Shown here piece after piece: positions 60,426 to 64,000 of a stretch of 64,000 nt of DNA (position 1 is the first letter of the stretch; every line of letters starts with the position of its first letter). Source of the DNA: Glandiceps talaboti (taxonomy: Eukaryota; Hemichordata; Enteropneusta; Spengelidae); assembly GCF_964340395.1 (NCBI RefSeq), contig NC_135554.1:5978475-6042474 (forward strand). Reading direction: 5' to 3'. The position numbers and the translations under genes are program-made. The notes beneath the pieces were generated by a model. That model worked only from the letters and a program-made list of their open reading frames with translations, was not told the origin of the DNA and did not search any database.

Positions 60426-61891
60426 GGGACCGGACAGAATTTACGGCAGGGGGGGGGGGGGGGCTGGGGAGAAATTATCTCTGACTTGGGTTTTTTCCTG
60501 CCCCCCCCCCCATCCACTGTGACCAAAATTTCACAGCCCCCCCCCCCTTTCAAAAGTATAAAAATTTCATCCCCCCCCAAAAAAAAAAAAAAAAAAAAAG
60601 ATTAAAAAAGAAGAAAAAAAGTGCACAATATCCTGCCCCCTACAATAACTAAAAAGAGTACAATTTTTTTTGTTACTGTAGCACAACTGTAATATTTCTT
60701 TTGGTACTACTATTATGTTAGTATTTCAGCCCAAACAACTTAGTAGTTGTAGAGGAAGTTTTTTAGAAAACAAAACAAAATAAAACATTTTGACCATACA
60801 TGTAATTATTTCCCAACTAGACACCATAAGTAGTCATCACTTAATACCAAGGCATTTGATGTGGTGGTTTTAACTGTCATTCACTGATACATACACAGAA
60901 ACACAGACACAGAGTAAACACACATTTACATGCGTGATTTGTGAAAAACTGTAGTGGGGACATTTGTGGGGAGTATCTAAGGACATCACATCAATACATA
61001 GTGTATTCAAATATCTATTTATACTCATAACACAATAACTATCTAATGTCAGACATTTGTGATGTCATGAAGTGCTAGCAAACTAAGGATTTTATGCACA
61101 CTGAGGTCTGACAAATATAGCTTTCACTTTCCTACACCAAATGCATTACCAATACACATGTAAATGTAAGACATTTGTGACTTCATGAAAGTGCAAAGAA
61201 ATTCAGATTGTTGTGAAATACTTAGATGTAATCTATATGTATCAGTTCCAAAACCATACATATTTAAACCTATAGTGTCAGGCATTTGTGACTTCATGAT
61301 GGGGACAGCAAATTCAGAATTGTATTCAATACACTGTACAGTTATCAGATGAGTATTACTCACAGTTTTCTAAACCATTCACATTAAGCTTGAAGTGCAG
61401 TGTCAATGATGAATAGCCTTTGCAATACAATCCCTTTATTCATAATCTTGAATTTATATAAAGGCAAGTTTCCATGATCCAGCCAGTCTACCTGATCTAG
61501 TTTGAACAATAAGGGAGCCATCCTGGTCTTTTTGAAGGCTAGACTAATTTGATTCGCTGTCACTCTCACTGTCACTGCCACTAGTACTTGATGTATTGGT
61601 GTCACTATCACTACGAATTTCTTCTAAAACAATATCTCCTTCTTCACTGTCACACAGTTCCTCTTCACTTTCATCACCTGTGTTCTTTTCAATCACTGAC
61701 TTCTGTTGCTCTCTTGAAGTTCTTCTTAACACATCACATGTAACAGCTTTCAACTTGTCATCCTTCCTACCATGTATGTTTAGTTGCTGATATTTCAAGT
61801 ACTTGTCTAATTCAGCAACCTGTATTTGTATTTACATTTTTCACCAAAAGGTCACTTTTTAATCGTTAAAAGGTCACTTTTTATATGTTAT

Positions 61892-61944
<53 letters not shown>

Positions 61945-62455
61945 GTATATACATATGTATATACATATGTATCCTTGATGGTAATTACACACTGAACCTA
62001 TTTCCACAGTGCTAAAATGTATGTATGTATGTATGTATGTATGTATGTATGTATGTATGTATGTATACATATGTGTGTGTGTGTGTGTAAGGTGTATGTG
62101 TGTGTATGTGTGTGTGTGTGAGTGAACAACTTGGAGTATATAAGAGTAATTCAGGGTGTATCAAATTAATCTTATGCTTCACTAAATAGGTACATACAAA
62201 CGTACACACTTTCATTTTAATACAAAAATGAAAGTGTAGACATTCAATATTAAAGGCGATATCAAGTGCTATCTCATGCAATGCTAAATTTTCTAACATA
62301 TTAATTTTTTTCAATGACAAAATATTTCGCGCCCCCCCTTTCAAACCATGAGAATTTTCATGGTCCCCCCCTTCAAGCCTCCCATTCTTTTCATGCCCCC
62401 CCCCCCCAATTTCTCCCCAGGCCCCCCCCCCCTGCCGTAAATTCTTTCCGGTCCC
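60426..62455 (-). mobile_element. DNA transposon with TIRs and TAA target-site duplication, copy B
   Basis: Same ends as in copy A (GGGACCGGACAGAATTTACG at 60426; reverse complement ending at 62455), flanked by TAA at 60423-60425 and 62456-62458. Length is 2030 bp, shorter mainly through loss of TA repeats. Presence at the identical site in both copies dates the insertion before the duplication. Confidence 0.85.
61544..61819 (-). CDS. SAP-like C-terminal exon carried by the transposon, copy B
   Basis: Counterpart of 15237-15512 with one visible amino-acid difference (Arg to Lys before NTGDESEE). The SAP-like helix-turn-helix part is identical. Confidence 0.5.
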   Translation of the reverse strand, partial: VAELDKYLKYQQLNIHGRKDDKLKAVTCDVLRRTSREQQKSVIEKNTGDESEEELCDSEEGDIVLEEIRSDSDTNTSSTSGSDSESDSESN

Positions 62456-62689
62456 TAATCTGCGCCATTCTTGAACTCGAGTGACAATATATAGACACCG
62501 CTGGATATGATAAACAACAAGACTCCGCCTCACTGTTTATCATCCCAGCGATGTATATTGTATACTTGTTGTAATGGCACTACTTGCCAATCGTTTGAAA
62601 TTGATAAAATACAAGACTAGAAAATATATGGGTCACACACAAGTAGAAATCAGATATTAGTTTCTCTGTATTGTTATGCAAATAAGACG

Positions 62690-62823
62690 AAACGACGCGC
62701 GCCTCGCTCACTGAGTGACAGGACTTGATGACCGAAGCTTTGGAGCTGAACTAACGAAACTGTTTCTTTGCTACTTGTTATTAGTACAACAATATCGAAT
62801 CAATAGTTCAAACTATCATTGAG
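62690..62823 (+). other. Probable noncoding first exon of the right-edge gene
   Basis: A GC-richer stretch with several CpGs (ACGACGCGCGCCTCGCTCAC near 62690) leads to CATTGAG followed by a consensus donor GTAAGT at 62824-62829. No coding frame was chosen. The next acceptor (GCCGTCAACAG) lies at 63411 before an ATG. The exon start is a guess. Confidence 0.35.
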
Positions 62824-63413
62824 GTAAGTGCTTTATACCACTCTTTGATAATTTTTATGAATGGTATTACATAAAATGACACTTTTTAGACTATTTAGAA
62901 AACTTCGTAAAAAATAAACGATCTATTCTTAGTTCAGATGAACGATGTATTTTCCCGCCATGAATATTTGTTATCGTCAACTTTGAAAACGTTTAGATAT
63001 GTCGTAAATAACACCCTAACCTATAATTCCTACGAATGTTCATGAAAACTGTTTTTTCAAGGGTGGCTACAATCTTTCCTGATTGATGAATCATTGAATT
63101 ATCGATAGTTTTACTGTATATATCGATGTACACGATGCATTGACGGTTATCTCATCTTCCACACATTTCCGGTTTAATGGTATTGTCCGTATTAAATATG
63201 CTAAAGTAGGCAAAGCCTCAGACCACCTGAGCAACAACTACGTTCCTCATGTTCCTTGCGTTGTTCTTGAGTCACAGTGGAAATTGATGTGTGAATGAAT
63301 TACGCTAATCGTTCACCTTTGCCCTGTAAACTTTTGTTGACACACAAGGTGACCCCTGACCTCACAGTAATCATGGCGCCCACTCATTTTGTGCACTTTC
63401 GCCGTCAACAGAA

Positions 63414-63591
63414 ATGGAGAACCTGGATCCAACATCCAGTTTGGCGTCATCACAGACATCTAGTCAGGACCCAGACTATGTACCCGAGGAGACTGAGTCA
63501 CCAGACCGACTTGGTGGGTATTTGCGAGGAGTTTCTCGTTCGAGTTACACTCTCCGACCTGACCTCACACGGGATTTAACCAAACATGTTG
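63414..63591 (+). CDS. N-terminal coding exon of a gene running off the window
   Basis: ATG at 63414 sits in good context (AGAAATGG) two bases after an acceptor, and the frame stays open to a consensus donor GTAAGT at 63592, giving 59 codons plus one base. The product begins MENLDPTSSLASSQTSSQ, continues DPDYVPEETESPDRL and ends in a basic segment (LTRDLTKHV). It is Ser/Pro/Glu-rich, soluble and probably disordered. No family recognised. Upstream is the probable noncoding exon and the sharp right edge of copy B. Confidence 0.55.
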
Positions 63592-64000
63592 GTAAGTCCA
63601 GGTCTAAAAAAGTTTGTGTAGCTGTTACAAAAGTTGATTGTCGATCCTGTCATGATTCTATTAGTATAGTTTTGGCTGTATTCGTTTTTTAATGTGTAGT
63701 ACTACATTAATACGGTGTCATCAGTATCTTTGAATAGAAAAAAACCTCTTGAACTTGATAGGGGATGTAAACATACGGTAGATTTATGATGTAAACAAAG
63801 TCCATAATTTGCTAATGTCTGAAAAATGTCACCGTGTTGAACTTGTGTACCGTTATGGATGATAGCATTGGTTTTAGTATAAAACTACAATCAGAATATT
63901 GAGTACATGACACACTTCAAAATTCCTGTATTACAGTACTATAATTTTAAATCTAGTTGTAACTCCCAGTCCCCCAGTTTTATGTTTTGTTTTGTTTTTA
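63592..64000. other. Start of the next intron
   Basis: AT-rich sequence after the donor at 63592, with no further exon before the window ends. Confidence 0.5.

Larger units (their letters stand above)
45774..62629. repeat. Segmental duplication, copy B
   Basis: Direct-orientation copy of 1-16393. It is 463 bp longer, mostly because of the retroelement insertion at 53709-54202, offset by shorter microsatellites. The right end is sharp at 62629/62630. It carries the same internal elements in the same order, including the TAA-flanked transposon. Confidence 0.97.

Overview
This window is animal nuclear DNA, most likely from a marine invertebrate; I cannot place it more precisely. The evidence is AT-rich sequence, GT-AG introns, many di-, tri- and tetranucleotide arrays, several decayed non-LTR retrotransposons, a Penelope-like remnant, a DNA transposon with terminal inverted repeats, and exons of an MFSD4/NaGLT1-type transporter. 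No prokaryotic operons, CRISPR arrays, rRNA genes or intact tRNA genes were seen.

The dominant feature is a large direct duplication. Copy A (1 to 16393, cut by the window edge) and copy B (45774 to 62629) align base for base, at roughly 98-99.5% identity in the stretches I compared, and lie either side of about 29.4 kb of single-copy DNA. Each copy holds a decayed three-exon minus-strand gene, an inverted-repeat element, a SINE-like repeat, an unassigned 121-codon ORF, a G-rich repeat family, repeated short motifs, and a 2.0-2.1 kb transposon flanked by TAA and carrying a SAP-like exon. Copy B alone carries a 494 bp retrotransposon fragment. Either this is a recent segmental duplication or two haplotypes have been placed in tandem by the assembler.

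The 29 kb between the copies contains a tandemly duplicated element (18.2-20.0 kb), the 3' exons of an MFS transporter with two apparent frameshifts (20.65-22.48 kb), a field of diverged direct repeats (24.9-29.4 kb), and a compact two-exon gene for an 80-residue secreted peptide precursor (30928-32440). From 36.4 to 42.9 kb there is a graveyard of retroelements: a CR1-like RT fragment, two RT fragments lying tail-to-tail inside tetranucleotide arrays, and a Penelope-like endonuclease remnant beside a degraded hammerhead-like motif.

Immediately right of copy B, a gene starts on the plus strand: a probable noncoding first exon ending at 62823 and a coding exon at 63414-63591, continuing beyond the window. 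Most of the rest is noncoding or repeat-derived, and most long ORFs outside these features are read-through of simple repeats.
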